Positions 17,916 to 26,897 of a stretch of 64,000 bases of DNA are shown here, piece by piece (within the stretch, counting starts at the first letter, position 1; each line of letters begins with the position of its first letter). Source of the stretch: an uncultured Gammaproteobacteria bacterium (GTDB taxonomy: Bacteria > Pseudomonadota > Gammaproteobacteria > Arenicellales > Poriferihabitantaceae); NCBI GenBank assembly GCA_937992195.1, contig CALKKV010000011.1, positions 26,117 through 90,116 on the forward strand. Direction: 5' to 3'. The translations under genes and the position numbers were made by a program. The notes under the pieces were generated by a model. That model had not been told where the DNA came from, did not search any database, and was given only the letters and a program-made list of their open reading frames with translations.

Positions 17916-19034
17916 TTAGCGGTTGGTAAATACGTCACGAATAGTCTCTTTATACTTTTTAATCACTATCCTCTCGTCAAACTCTCTGACTACCTTTTCC
18001 CTTCCTTTAACGCCCATTTCTACCCGTTGCGCTTGCTCAAGCATAATGAGTTTCTCCATTTGGATTGCCAGGTCTTCTGCATCCTTAACTTTACACAAAA
18101 AACCGTTCACTCCGTCGTCTACTACATCCCTGCAACCGGGCACGTTTGTCGTCACAATGGGAATTGCCATGCTTGCCGCCTCGAGTAAAACCCGTGACAA
18201 TCCTTCTCGATAGGAAGGTAACACTACGCAGTCGGCTTGGGCGAGAAGAGCAGGCACATCCTCGCTGGTTCCTAGAAACGTAATAACTCCCTCGCGCTCC
18301 CAGGCCAACATTTCATCAGGAGAAATTGCGGTTGGGTTGCCTGGGTAAAATGCCCCCAACACATTGAACACTGCGTCCGGGTATTTCGCTTTGACAATCC
18401 GGGCTGCATCAACATATTCGATTAGACCTTTGTCTTTTAAGAGTCTTGCTATAAACAGGAAAGTGTCAGCTGAATCTACTTTAGCCAAGTTGCTCGGTGA
18501 ATATTTAATCGTATCAATACCGGAACCCGGCAATAAATCTGTTGCGGTGTCTTTGACCAGCTTACTTTCAACAAAAAGTGCTCTGTCTTCGGCATTTTGA
18601 AAAAACACTTTCGACGGAAACCTTAATGTGGCTTTATAGAGTAGCTTGGCAACTCTTGAAGAAATTCCTTGGTTCAGAAACACTGTTCCTAAACCCGAAA
18701 TATTGCTGATAGCAGGAATTCCAGCCAAACGCGCGGCAATTGTTCCATAAATGTTGGGCTTAATTGTATAGTGCAACAACACATCCGGTTTTAGACGCTT
18801 GTATAACTTGTATAGAGCCCAGATCAATTTCATGTCTTCAAGAGGATTGGTGCCCTTGTTATTTATTTGAATGTCGTGAAATTCAAAGCCCAAAGCTTCT
18901 AGTTGTTCAGAAAAATCGTCGCGCGGTGCTATAGTAATAATGCTGTATCCATCTTCTTGTAGCGCTTTCAGTAATCCAGTTCGGAAATTATAAATATTCC
19001 AGGAGGTGTTGATAACGATTGCAACTATTTTCAA
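17916..19034 (-). CDS. GT4 glycosyltransferase
   Basis: A 372-residue GT-B fold enzyme. The N-terminal acceptor domain begins MKIVAIVINTSWNIYNFR and has LLHYTIKPNIYGTIAARLAG, typical of enzymes that add a sugar to an undecaprenyl-linked acceptor (PglA-like). The C-terminal donor domain has FLFIARLLKDKGL, ADCVVLPSYREGLSRVLLEA and PGCRDVVDDGVNGFL (the E-x7-E region). The start is a TTG at 19034. It is the leftmost gene of the EPS locus and convergent with the demethylase gene. It stands apart from the main minus-strand series because three plus-strand genes lie between. Confidence 0.85.
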   Translation of the reverse strand: MKIVAIVINTSWNIYNFRTGLLKALQEDGYSIITIAPRDDFSEQLEALGFEFHDIQINNKGTNPLEDMKLIWALYKLYKRLKPDVLLHYTIKPNIYGTIAARLAGIPAISNISGLGTVFLNQGISSRVAKLLYKATLRFPSKVFFQNAEDRALFVESKLVKDTATDLLPGSGIDTIKYSPSNLAKVDSADTFLFIARLLKDKGLIEYVDAARIVKAKYPDAVFNVLGAFYPGNPTAISPDEMLAWEREGVITFLGTSEDVPALLAQADCVVLPSYREGLSRVLLEAASMAIPIVTTNVPGCRDVVDDGVNGFLCKVKDAEDLAIQMEKLIMLEQAQRVEMGVKGREKVVREFDERIVIKKYKETIRDVFTNR

Positions 19035-19242
19035 GGTTTAGCTCGTTTATAAAATATCAGGTCAGTGATGATTAGGAAAAGATGATTACAATCGCACTTA
19101 CGCAATGCTCTGCACAGTGAGTATATTTTTTGGATATTAAATGCTCTTAGATTCCCATAGTATAATAACGAAATGTATGCGCGCGATATTTTTCTGATCC
19201 AGGACATAACTATCTTAGCTAGCATGGCTGTCAGAGCTGAAT

Positions 19243-20367
19243 TTGTCTCTTAGTATGAAAAATCAAAATATCAACGTATTGTTCCTCACCCGGTATCCTG
19301 TGGAGGGGGCAAGTAGTAGATACCGCGTCTACCAATACCTTCCCTATTTGAAGGCGAATGGCGTGCGCTTTCAGGTTAGCAGTTTTATGTCCGAAAAGAT
19401 GTATAAAAAGAGTTTTGTTTCGGGTAAATATTTTTCAAAAGTAGTTCTATCTATTCTGGCTACGTTTAAAAGACTTTGGGTGCTTCGGAAATATTATCAA
19501 TATGATGTCATCTACATGCAGCGTGAGCTGCTACCTTTTGGACCACCCATTCTTGAAAGGTTATTGAAGAAATCTAAAACAAAAATTATTTTTGACTACG
19601 ACGACGCCTTGTTTATTCACAAGAGAAGCACGTATAACAAAGCAGCTTCTTTTTTTCGTTCAGCGGATAAAACCATCAAAATATTTAAAACCGTTGATTG
19701 CGTGGTAGCTGGAAATCGCTACCTAAAGGAAAAAGCGAAAGAATATTGTGACCAGGTGGTGATCCTGGAAGTTGCCGAAGATTCCAAAAGGATTCAGCAG
19801 CGTTCCAATCATACAAACAAAGAAGAGGTGACGATCGGATGGCTTGGTTCAACTTCAACAATTAAATATACCCGCTTAATTTCTAACGCTCTCATCAGAA
19901 TACACAAAAAATATCCTAAAGTGCAATTTGTGTTTATGGGCGGTGACCCTGACTTTCAGATACCAAACCTACCTATCAAACATATGACATGGTCACTGGA
20001 CAATGAACTAAAAGCGTTGGAGCTGTTTGATATTGGGATTATGCCTCTGCCAGATGAAGAGTGGTCTAAAGGGAAATCTGGTGGTAAAGCGCGTACATAC
20101 ATGACTGCAGGCGTAGTAGCAGTATGTACAGGAGTAGGGTACAACCGCGAACTGATCAAACATGGCGCTACCGGCTTTTTGTGCAATGATGAACAGCAGT
20201 GGTATAACGCGCTAACTCTTGCTATTGAGGATAGTGAATTGCGACAAAGAATCGCAAACAACGCGCGAGCCTACGTGATAGATCATTTTGACTTAGAAAA
20301 ACAAGCGCAAAAGCTGGTGAACATTCTTAATGCGATTGTGAACGCTCCGGATAGAGCGATTCAATGA
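19243..20367 (+). CDS. GT4-like glycosyltransferase
   Basis: A 374-residue glycosyltransferase. It starts at TTG 19243 or ATG 19255; neither has a strong ribosome site. Features are YPVEGASSRYRVYQYLPYL at the N-terminus, IIFDYDDALF at about 125, and the donor domain with IGWLGSTSTIKY, VQFVFMGGDP, and KGKSGGKARTYMTAGVVAV in place of the usual EGFG region. It overlaps the ATP-grasp gene by ATGA, so the two are coupled. The donor sugar is unknown. Its position in an EPS locus indicates addition of a repeat-unit sugar. Confidence 0.82.
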   Translation: MSLSMKNQNINVLFLTRYPVEGASSRYRVYQYLPYLKANGVRFQVSSFMSEKMYKKSFVSGKYFSKVVLSILATFKRLWVLRKYYQYDVIYMQRELLPFGPPILERLLKKSKTKIIFDYDDALFIHKRSTYNKAASFFRSADKTIKIFKTVDCVVAGNRYLKEKAKEYCDQVVILEVAEDSKRIQQRSNHTNKEEVTIGWLGSTSTIKYTRLISNALIRIHKKYPKVQFVFMGGDPDFQIPNLPIKHMTWSLDNELKALELFDIGIMPLPDEEWSKGKSGGKARTYMTAGVVAVCTGVGYNRELIKHGATGFLCNDEQQWYNALTLAIEDSELRQRIANNARAYVIDHFDLEKQAQKLVNILNAIVNAPDRAIQ

Positions 20368-21563
20368 AAACAGCATTGCCGCCATGCGTCGTACTTGGCA
20401 GATCACCAACCGCCCTGTACGCTATTAGAGAGCTTGGCCGCGCCGGTGTGCCTGTTTGCAGCGAAGGAAAGAATTCCTATACCGCAAATTGGTCTAAATA
20501 CTTAACGCACAACCCATCAACGATAAGCAGCGCCACGGACGCAGAACGGTTAAAACTATTGCTGGATTCTGTTCGTTCAAGCAGTCGTCAAAAAGCGTAT
20601 CTTATTGCAAGTTCGGATCAGGATATTGCCTTTATTACTAGAAATTCAGACGAGCTATCAAAGCGTTTTCATCTGCAACATTCATATTTAACCGGATTAG
20701 CAGAAGAGCTAATGGACAAGGGGCGTTTATACACGCTATGTCTTCAACACACTGTCCCAATACCCAACACCTGGATAAGGAAAAGGACTGAACTTAAAGA
20801 AATCAACAACGAATTGCATTATCCATGCATCATAAAGCCAAGCCTTATACATGAGGTTAAGGGATCTATGGCAGGAAAAAAGTTGTGGGTCGCCGAAACG
20901 ATGAAGGATTACGATACCGTAGTAGCAGGATTGCCGACGGGAAACACCGACTGGATTGTTCAAGAAATCATAGCTGGCCCAGAATCAGAAATTTGGTTAT
21001 ATGCGGCATACCTTGATTTCAATTCTGAGCCGCACGAGTCCTGCACTGCAAGAAAATTAAGACAATTTCCCCCGGGATTTGGTTCTGCGTCATTAGTTTC
21101 TAGTGAGGAAAATCGGGAAGTGAAAACACTGTGTGAGTCGTTTTTTAAAAAATTATCCTATCAGGGAATTGTCACCGCAGAATTAAAAAGAGACGCACTG
21201 GATGGAAAATTAAAATTGATCGAGATCAATCCGCGACCTTCACTTTGGTTTGGGGTGACCACATCGGCAGATCGATTAATTTCCCTAGCAGCTTACCGAG
21301 ACGCGATTGGAGAGGGTTTCAGGAACGAAAATGTTCAATTAAATAGAGTGCAGTGGCGCTATCTGTTTAAAGACTTGTACTCAATATTGTTTTATCGTAG
21401 AAACGAGCAGTTCATTTTGCCTCCGCCAGCACTCCACTTATTTGAAAGGCCGCTCAAGAAAACATGGGCTGTGTTTGCTTATGACGACATCAAGCCCGTT
21501 TTTGGAGAAATCATTTACTATATTAAAAAGGCAATCGCCCGAATAATTTTAAAGGAAAAATAA
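20364..21563 (+). CDS. ATP-grasp ligase-like protein
   Basis: A 399-residue ATP-grasp protein of the carboxylate-amine ligase type found in polysaccharide loci. The pre-ATP domain starts CVVLGRSPTALYAIRELGRAGVPV; ATP-binding segments are YPCIIKPSLIH, DWIVQEIIAGPESEIW and the metal site LIEINPRPSLWFG. It is predicted to form an amide or peptide-like bond using ATP, perhaps adding an amino acid or similar group to a sugar. It is coupled to the preceding glycosyltransferase (ATGA overlap) and followed 2 nt later by the deacetylase, whose GTG uses AAGGA within the last codons of this gene. Confidence 0.8.
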   Translation: MKTALPPCVVLGRSPTALYAIRELGRAGVPVCSEGKNSYTANWSKYLTHNPSTISSATDAERLKLLLDSVRSSSRQKAYLIASSDQDIAFITRNSDELSKRFHLQHSYLTGLAEELMDKGRLYTLCLQHTVPIPNTWIRKRTELKEINNELHYPCIIKPSLIHEVKGSMAGKKLWVAETMKDYDTVVAGLPTGNTDWIVQEIIAGPESEIWLYAAYLDFNSEPHESCTARKLRQFPPGFGSASLVSSEENREVKTLCESFFKKLSYQGIVTAELKRDALDGKLKLIEINPRPSLWFGVTTSADRLISLAAYRDAIGEGFRNENVQLNRVQWRYLFKDLYSILFYRRNEQFILPPPALHLFERPLKKTWAVFAYDDIKPVFGEIIYYIKKAIARIILKEK

Positions 21564-21565
21564 TA

Positions 21566-22537
21566 GTGAGCTCGTCATTTATCATATCTTTGGATTTCGA
21601 ACTTATGTGGGGGGTAAGAGGAAAAAGAAACATTGCTTCATACGCAGACAACATTCTCGGTGGCAGAACCGCTATATCTAGAATTCTAAAGCTCTTCCAT
21701 GAGCATGATATACAAGCTACCTGGGCAACAGTGGGTATGATTTTAGCGAGGAACAAAGAAGAACTTCTCGAACACATTCCTGCAGTATTGCCGGAGTATG
21801 CGAATCAATCATTGTCTCCTTATCAGGACATCTATAGCGAGATAGGGAATGACGAAAAAGAAGACCCCTGGCACTACGGGGCGTCTCTCGTTGACCAAAT
21901 AAAAGATACTTCGGGGCAAGAAATCGCATCCCATACATTTTCGCATTTCTATTGCCAGGAAGAAGGGCAGAATATAGGCGCGTTTAAAGCAGACATACAG
22001 TCATCTATCTCTATTGCCAGAGCAGCAAATATAGATATAGAGAGTATTGTTTTTCCAAGGAATCAAATGACAAAGGAGCACATTGATTGCTGCTTTGAAC
22101 AGGGAATCAAAAATTACCGTGGAAATACGGAAACATATTCTTATCGCCCGAGAAAAGTGAGCGACATAACGCCAATAATTAGGGGTATCCGTTTTATTGA
22201 TAGCATGATTCCAATAGAGGGAGATCATAGTTATTCAGTTTCAAAACAACACTCCGGTATTCAAAATGTACCGGCAAGTCGGATATTTCGACCCGCACAA
22301 ACAGGGGCAAAGTCTATTGTTAGCATTCTGCAACTTAATCGAATAAAGCGCGAGATGACGAAAGCGGCGATTGCAGGGAAGATGTACCATCTTTGGTGGC
22401 ACCCCCATAATTTTGGACGCAACCTTGAAGAAAATCTAGATAACTTGAAAAGTATCTTGCTGCACTATCAGATCATGCAGTGCCAATACGGAATGAAAAG
22501 TCAAAGTATGGCCTCCTTTGCCAAGTCATGCATTTAG
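21566..22537 (+). CDS. Polysaccharide deacetylase (NodB-homology)
   Basis: A 323-residue CE4-like deacetylase. The catalytic/metal motif SLDFELMWG opens the protein (Asp10-Phe-Glu), and the second motif is ASHTFSHFYC (about 123). A late conserved stretch is MYHLWWHPHNFG. It would remove N-acetyl groups from a sugar or act on a lipid-linked intermediate; no signal peptide, so cytoplasmic. The GTG start at 21566 has AAGGA about 9 nt upstream. Its stop TAG is directly followed by the complement of the stop of the minus-strand EpsG-like gene (TAGCTA), leaving no intergenic DNA. Confidence 0.83.
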   Translation: MSSSFIISLDFELMWGVRGKRNIASYADNILGGRTAISRILKLFHEHDIQATWATVGMILARNKEELLEHIPAVLPEYANQSLSPYQDIYSEIGNDEKEDPWHYGASLVDQIKDTSGQEIASHTFSHFYCQEEGQNIGAFKADIQSSISIARAANIDIESIVFPRNQMTKEHIDCCFEQGIKNYRGNTETYSYRPRKVSDITPIIRGIRFIDSMIPIEGDHSYSVSKQHSGIQNVPASRIFRPAQTGAKSIVSILQLNRIKREMTKAAIAGKMYHLWWHPHNFGRNLEENLDNLKSILLHYQIMQCQYGMKSQSMASFAKSCI

Positions 22538-23590
22538 CTAAAAGAGATAACTATTGTAAGGTGAGTAGCAGACGTTCGCATGACGAGAAAAGGTAAACCA
22601 AACGAGTATATACATGCCGTACAGTCCAATCACAGACAGTTGATACTTATTGAGAGTTTTTTTAGTGTCACTTAGGACGTATGGTAAAAGTGCTAATGTA
22701 AACAGTTGTACTGGCAAAATGTAAAAACTGAATCGATGAAGCGCTACCGTTGATATCAAAGCAACGGGAATTAGCGCAAAGGTAATGAGTGAAAATAGCC
22801 TTATCACGGGATAGAAGTTTGGAAACAGATTTTTAACTTCGGCTTTGTTAAATTCGAAAAACAGGAAGGTAATGAGCATTAATCCTAATCGTAACAGTGC
22901 ACCAGCTGATTCCTGTGTGCCATAGATCTGTTCGATGTATCTGTCACTGTATATAGTCAAACGTTCTAACAGTAAAAACGCAGATATTGGGCCAACAATT
23001 AGCAACCCTGCTCCGATTTTAACTGTAGAAATGCTTCTACCTACCATCAGCGCCAAAGGTAGAAAAACGATAATCGATTGATGAAATGTTGCGCCTACCA
23101 AAATATAGATTCCTACCAGTACGCGACTTCCTTTAACAAACGATATTACCGCAAGCATAAAAAACCCTACAGCTAGTGCTTGCCTGATACCAGACATAGA
23201 CAACTGCACTATTAGAATTGGAAACATTATCGTTAGTAGCAAAATCGGGCTTGGATGGTAGCTAATAAATATTCTTACTAGAAGGAAAAACCCTATTGCA
23301 CAGAGAACATTAAACCAAACATAGCTAAACCCGTTCGACTTAACTAGATAGGTGATCAATTGAAATCCAGGCTCAATGTTAGTGATTATTTGTCTAATAG
23401 TCGCAGAAACATTGAAAAAATTATAGCGATGTACATACGCACCAAAATCACAACCAGTCTCTAAGCGAGTGCCTACGAAAACTATTAAAAACAGGATCCA
23501 AATACTAACCAATACTGTATGGTCTTTTCTGCTATGCGAAAGAAACATGCTGGCTGCCAACAGCATATATATGCCTAGATAGACGATCAT
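22538..23590 (-). CDS. EpsG-family polysaccharide polymerase
   Basis: A 350-residue integral membrane protein with about ten hydrophobic segments. The pattern FVGTRLETGCDFGAYVHRYNFF and MSGIRQALAVGFFMLAVISF is typical of EpsG/Wzy-like polymerases, which join repeat units in the periplasm. It overlaps the preceding minus-strand glycosyltransferase gene by 4 nt (ATGA) and is the last gene of that transcriptional series. An O-antigen ligase/polymerase family protein is encoded at 34080-35489, so the locus holds two polymerase or ligase candidates. Confidence 0.8.
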   Translation of the reverse strand: MIVYLGIYMLLAASMFLSHSRKDHTVLVSIWILFLIVFVGTRLETGCDFGAYVHRYNFFNVSATIRQIITNIEPGFQLITYLVKSNGFSYVWFNVLCAIGFFLLVRIFISYHPSPILLLTIMFPILIVQLSMSGIRQALAVGFFMLAVISFVKGSRVLVGIYILVGATFHQSIIVFLPLALMVGRSISTVKIGAGLLIVGPISAFLLLERLTIYSDRYIEQIYGTQESAGALLRLGLMLITFLFFEFNKAEVKNLFPNFYPVIRLFSLITFALIPVALISTVALHRFSFYILPVQLFTLALLPYVLSDTKKTLNKYQLSVIGLYGMYILVWFTFSRHANVCYSPYNSYLF

Positions 23591-24807
23591 ATTTTGTTCA
23601 CGGAATCGTAGATGTTCTGGTACTTGGTGATCGAAGTATGTTTCCCCAAATATTGATCAAATAATGTCTCAAAGTCCCTATGAGAAAACCCCGTATCGAA
23701 AACTTTGGTTAATATCGATTCGGCAACTGTATTTGCATTCGTATCTATCTTAGCTAGCTCAACAGCGTATCCGACATCGTATTGTTGTAAATAGAAATCC
23801 ATATCTCCTATTCCGATATTCGTGATCGATGGAAGTAAGCAGGCAACGTTTTCAGCAAACTTTGTGGGGAAAGATGCTTTTTTGGAATAGGAGGGTTTTA
23901 TAAAAAAAAGTGAAAAGTCGGCGATATTCAGATATTTATACACGTCTTCGAATGGTACGGATCTCAATTTTACGCGATCTGATGGAAGGTCATATTTGCG
24001 AACTAATTCTTGGATATAAGGCTGATCATTTTTATTTAGTACAAGAAAATGAATGGTTTCATCTTGCTGCATCATCTCTCCGACCAGCTTCACTTCGCTT
24101 TCGAAATCGTACCATCCAGTTACTGTCCCAGTATGAATCACGAGTCTGTCGTTTGGGGCGTATTGCATACTAGCCTTAAACGACAATTTTTTCGATCGGC
24201 TTATTGTTCTGAAAGTTTCTCTGCTAGCGCATGTAGGGATCACGCTAATTATGTTTTTCTGAATAACTTTGTCTTGCGCTAAGATTTCTTTTGCAGAATG
24301 CGTTAAGGTCACAATATGATCAGCGGATTTATACAAATGACTCTCTATTCGCTTTAGTATATTGAATAGATAGGATTCTTTTTTTAAACGTCCGCGATCC
24401 ACTTTCTCTTCAATAGAAAATCCCCGAATATCGAATACCAACTTTACGCCGTATATCGTTTTTAAAATAAATCCTACCACAGCGGGAATTAGACTACGTG
24501 CGTGAACGATTTCGAATTGATGTTTTTTGAACAAACCTGAAGCGAACCAAGAAGCCTTTAAAACCTGCATCATCGTTGAAGCAATACCAAATCGATTGGA
24601 GTACTGGAAAAAGCGCCATTCTATGCCAGCGTCTTTGACTAGTTCTTTAATTTCATTTTCTTGTCCGCTCTGGATTGCGTTCTTACGCTCGAATGATATT
24701 AGGTAAATACGGTTCGAATGACTGAGAGAACTTAGATATTCCAACACCTGAGAGCGCCCCAGGGGTTCAGTCATTCCGGTAAGAGAGATATACAGTATGG
24801 TGTTCAA
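23587..24807 (-). CDS. GT4 glycosyltransferase
   Basis: A 406-residue GT-B enzyme. The N-terminus MNTILYISLTGMTEPLGRSQ is typical of EPS glycosyltransferases. IVHARSLIPAVVGF and LVFDIRGFSIEEKVDRGRL lie in the acceptor half; the donor half has VIHTGTVTGWYDFESEV, and ASFPTKFAENVACLLPSI replaces the usual E-x7-E loop. The start is TTG at 24807; no ATG is near. It is coupled to the EpsG-like gene by a 4-nt overlap and lies 50 nt after the next glycosyltransferase upstream. Confidence 0.85.
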   Translation of the reverse strand: MNTILYISLTGMTEPLGRSQVLEYLSSLSHSNRIYLISFERKNAIQSGQENEIKELVKDAGIEWRFFQYSNRFGIASTMMQVLKASWFASGLFKKHQFEIVHARSLIPAVVGFILKTIYGVKLVFDIRGFSIEEKVDRGRLKKESYLFNILKRIESHLYKSADHIVTLTHSAKEILAQDKVIQKNIISVIPTCASRETFRTISRSKKLSFKASMQYAPNDRLVIHTGTVTGWYDFESEVKLVGEMMQQDETIHFLVLNKNDQPYIQELVRKYDLPSDRVKLRSVPFEDVYKYLNIADFSLFFIKPSYSKKASFPTKFAENVACLLPSITNIGIGDMDFYLQQYDVGYAVELAKIDTNANTVAESILTKVFDTGFSHRDFETLFDQYLGKHTSITKYQNIYDSVNKI

Positions 24808-24857
24808 ACCGAGATTACTAAATGACGATGTTCGAAAATTCAGAAGTAGAGCTCATG

Positions 24858-25994
24858 TCACGACTTCAACATTAACTGATAGTAAGCTATCCACTGTTTT
24901 GCAACCTGAGATACGTCAAACTGTTTGATTTTTTGGGATGCGTTTTTTGTTAGCTCGCTTCGTAGACTCTTGTCCAGACAGAGTTTTTCTATCGCATTCG
25001 CCAAAGCCCGACTATCACTGGCAGGCACTAATATCGCTTCTTTCTGATCCTCTACAAGGTCCAGAATTCCACCCACTTTGGTTGCAATCACTGGTTTTTC
25101 TAACGCCATTGCTTCACCGACTACCATTCCAAAACCTTCTGATATGGATGGCACAACCACTAAATCGCATGCTGAAATCAATTCAAATAACTCTTGCTGC
25201 TTGATACCTGAAACTAAAAATACATTTGCAAGACTTTTTGTCTGTATGCTTTCCCGTATCTGATCCGCTAACGGGCCACTGCCAACAATAATATGACATA
25301 GCTCCGACTTCGATTTATTAAGTAATTGTAGAGCTTCGATTAGAATCATATGCCCCTTTTCTCGAACGAGTCTTCCAGGAGTGATGGAGAAGTATTTATA
25401 GCGATTACTGTCGCTCAGATATCGCCTTAGGATTTCGGGTCTGGAGAGGTTTAATCGAGTTCGGATAGATTCTAACGGAAAGGAATTCGGTACGATATCA
25501 ATCTCTTTTTGGGAGAAATGATAACTATAGTGCTCTTTTACAGCCTGGCTAACGGCCACTCTTCTGTCTATTAGCTTAGATGTGACGAAAGCGCCTGTTT
25601 TCTTTTTTATCTTCTTTTTTACTGTATTAGCCGGAAAAGTGGTATAGCCAAGATTGTGAAAAGTTGTCAGCGTTGGAATATTACGATGAAATAATCCTGC
25701 GATCCCTGTGTAGAGGCAGGAGAAATAAAGGTGGGCGTGAATAATGTCATATTTATTTTTAGAAACCAGTTTGGTTAACTTATAAGCTCCTTCGAAAACT
25801 CTCCATTTTGAGGATAGATTTAAGAAGTGAACTTCAATACCCAAATTCTTTAACTGTTCTGCTAGGGCATCTCCTTGAAAAAGGGTCGCTACACTGCACT
25901 CCACCCCCGATTTTTGTAATTCCGCCAGGTTATTAATCAGAGCCTGTTCTGCTCCTCCCCTGGAAAGAGTTTCGATAACTGACAGTAACCGCAT
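24858..25994 (-). CDS. GT4 glycosyltransferase
   Basis: A 378-residue GT-B glycosyltransferase. N-terminal MRLLSVIETLSRGGAEQALINNL (glycine loop), IIHAHLYFSCLYTGIAG, and a basic patch KKKIKKKTG; C-terminal YFSITPGRLVREKGH, IIVGSGPLADQIR, CDLVVVPSISEGFGMVVGEAMALEKPVIATKVGGILDLV with the full E-x7-E motif, split here only for description. The ATG at 25994 lies 20 bp from the end of a MITE insertion (26015-26236), so its immediate 5' region is partly made of that element. Donor sugar unknown. Confidence 0.87.
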   Translation of the reverse strand: MRLLSVIETLSRGGAEQALINNLAELQKSGVECSVATLFQGDALAEQLKNLGIEVHFLNLSSKWRVFEGAYKLTKLVSKNKYDIIHAHLYFSCLYTGIAGLFHRNIPTLTTFHNLGYTTFPANTVKKKIKKKTGAFVTSKLIDRRVAVSQAVKEHYSYHFSQKEIDIVPNSFPLESIRTRLNLSRPEILRRYLSDSNRYKYFSITPGRLVREKGHMILIEALQLLNKSKSELCHIIVGSGPLADQIRESIQTKSLANVFLVSGIKQQELFELISACDLVVVPSISEGFGMVVGEAMALEKPVIATKVGGILDLVEDQKEAILVPASDSRALANAIEKLCLDKSLRSELTKNASQKIKQFDVSQVAKQWIAYYQLMLKS

Positions 25995-26014
25995 AATCTT
26001 TAAAAATTAGCTAA

Positions 26015-26236
26015 GGAGCCTCTGGAAAGTCTGGGTGCGGCCGGCGAGGTGCGGCCGGCGAGGTGCGGCCGGCGAGGCGTGGAAGATAGAGATGAAAAAT
26101 ATTCAAGGTCAAGGCGTAAAATACACATAATAGCAGGAGCAGGAGTCGGGTGCCGCGCACTATTGCGAAGTGTTACACCGCGGATACTGGATATTTTTCG
26201 CCCAAGCTTTCCGATCATGGCTATTGCAGAGGTTCC
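26015..26236. mobile_element. 222-bp MITE, IS5-family-like
   Basis: The element has 10-bp terminal inverted repeats, GGAGCCTCTG (26015-26024) and CAGAGGTTCC (26227-26236), matching at 9 of 10 positions, with partial extension inward. It is flanked by a perfect 4-bp direct repeat CTAA (26011-26014 and 26237-26240), a YTAR-type target duplication as made by IS5-group transposases. It carries no transposase; a 63-codon frame inside has no recognisable content. It includes three 14-bp GC-rich tandem repeats. It sits between the acyltransferase stop and the glycosyltransferase start of the EPS series. Confidence 0.82.
26035..26076. repeat. Three perfect 14-bp tandem repeats inside the MITE
   Basis: The unit GTGCGGCCGGCGAG occurs three times without spacers. 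Each unit contains the palindrome CGGCCG, and the tract is far more GC-rich than its surroundings. Copy number may vary between strains or between copies of the element. Confidence 0.9.
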
Positions 26237-26279
26237 CTAATTTAAATTATGTGGCTGTTGAACGTATCCAGTAATGCGC

Positions 26280-26864
26280 TCAAGGTTTATCTTTCTTAAC
26301 ACTCAGTGGTTTGATGTATTTCGCAGGTATTCCAGCGTATAAACCACTGGTCAGATCCGTGTTTACAAGGCTGTGCGCTCCCACAACTGTATTACTGGCA
26401 ATATTGGTTCCTGCTAGAACCGTTACTTTCGCGCCCAACCAAACATTTTGTCCAATAACTATGGGAGACATTTCTATACCCTGTTCTGAAATTGCTATCG
26501 TGGAATCTGTGAATTTGTGATTTTGATCTCTGATAACCGTCATCTCTGCTATGAGACTGTTTTCACCAATCAGAATTTTCTCACATCCTGCAATTACACA
26601 ATTACGACCAATAAAGCTGGATTGGATATCTACTATTCCATTCTTACCTGCGTAAATTAAACTGCCATCTCCAAGACTGCTGTTGTTAACTGTGAGAAAA
26701 GCGCCATCAGTGCATACTATGGTGACTCCGCGCCCAAACTTGACGCCTTTAAATTTACAGCCAGGATATTTGAGTTCAAAATACCTGCTTAATAGGCTGT
26801 TTCGACTGGCATTATAAAGTCGAGTGATAAATCTGATTACTTTTGCGGTCGAGGGTTTAAGCAT
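26280..26864 (-). CDS. Hexapeptide-repeat acyltransferase
   Basis: A 194-residue left-handed beta-helix protein of the acetyltransferase type. Hexapeptide turns are visible from about 60 to 180 (for example IGRNCVIAG, IGENSLIAE, IGQNVWLGAKVTVLAG, IASNTVVGAHSLV), with the catalytic-loop region VIRDQNHKF (His116) and the terminal AGIPAKYIKPL. It should O- or N-acylate a sugar of the EPS repeat unit with an acyl-CoA donor. It follows the FkbM methyltransferase gene on the same strand by 33 nt and precedes the MITE. Confidence 0.87.
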   Translation of the reverse strand: MLKPSTAKVIRFITRLYNASRNSLLSRYFELKYPGCKFKGVKFGRGVTIVCTDGAFLTVNNSSLGDGSLIYAGKNGIVDIQSSFIGRNCVIAGCEKILIGENSLIAEMTVIRDQNHKFTDSTIAISEQGIEMSPIVIGQNVWLGAKVTVLAGTNIASNTVVGAHSLVNTDLTSGLYAGIPAKYIKPLSVKKDKP

Positions 26865-26897
26865 GACTCGACTTAAGCTATAGGTTTGATCATGCTT

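Noticed and set aside
26035..26076. CRISPR-like array
   Set aside because: The three 14-bp units are directly joined without spacers and lie within a MITE.
26049..26240. 63-codon frame inside the MITE
   Set aside because: It starts in the tandem repeats and has no recognisable domain; it is explained by the element.
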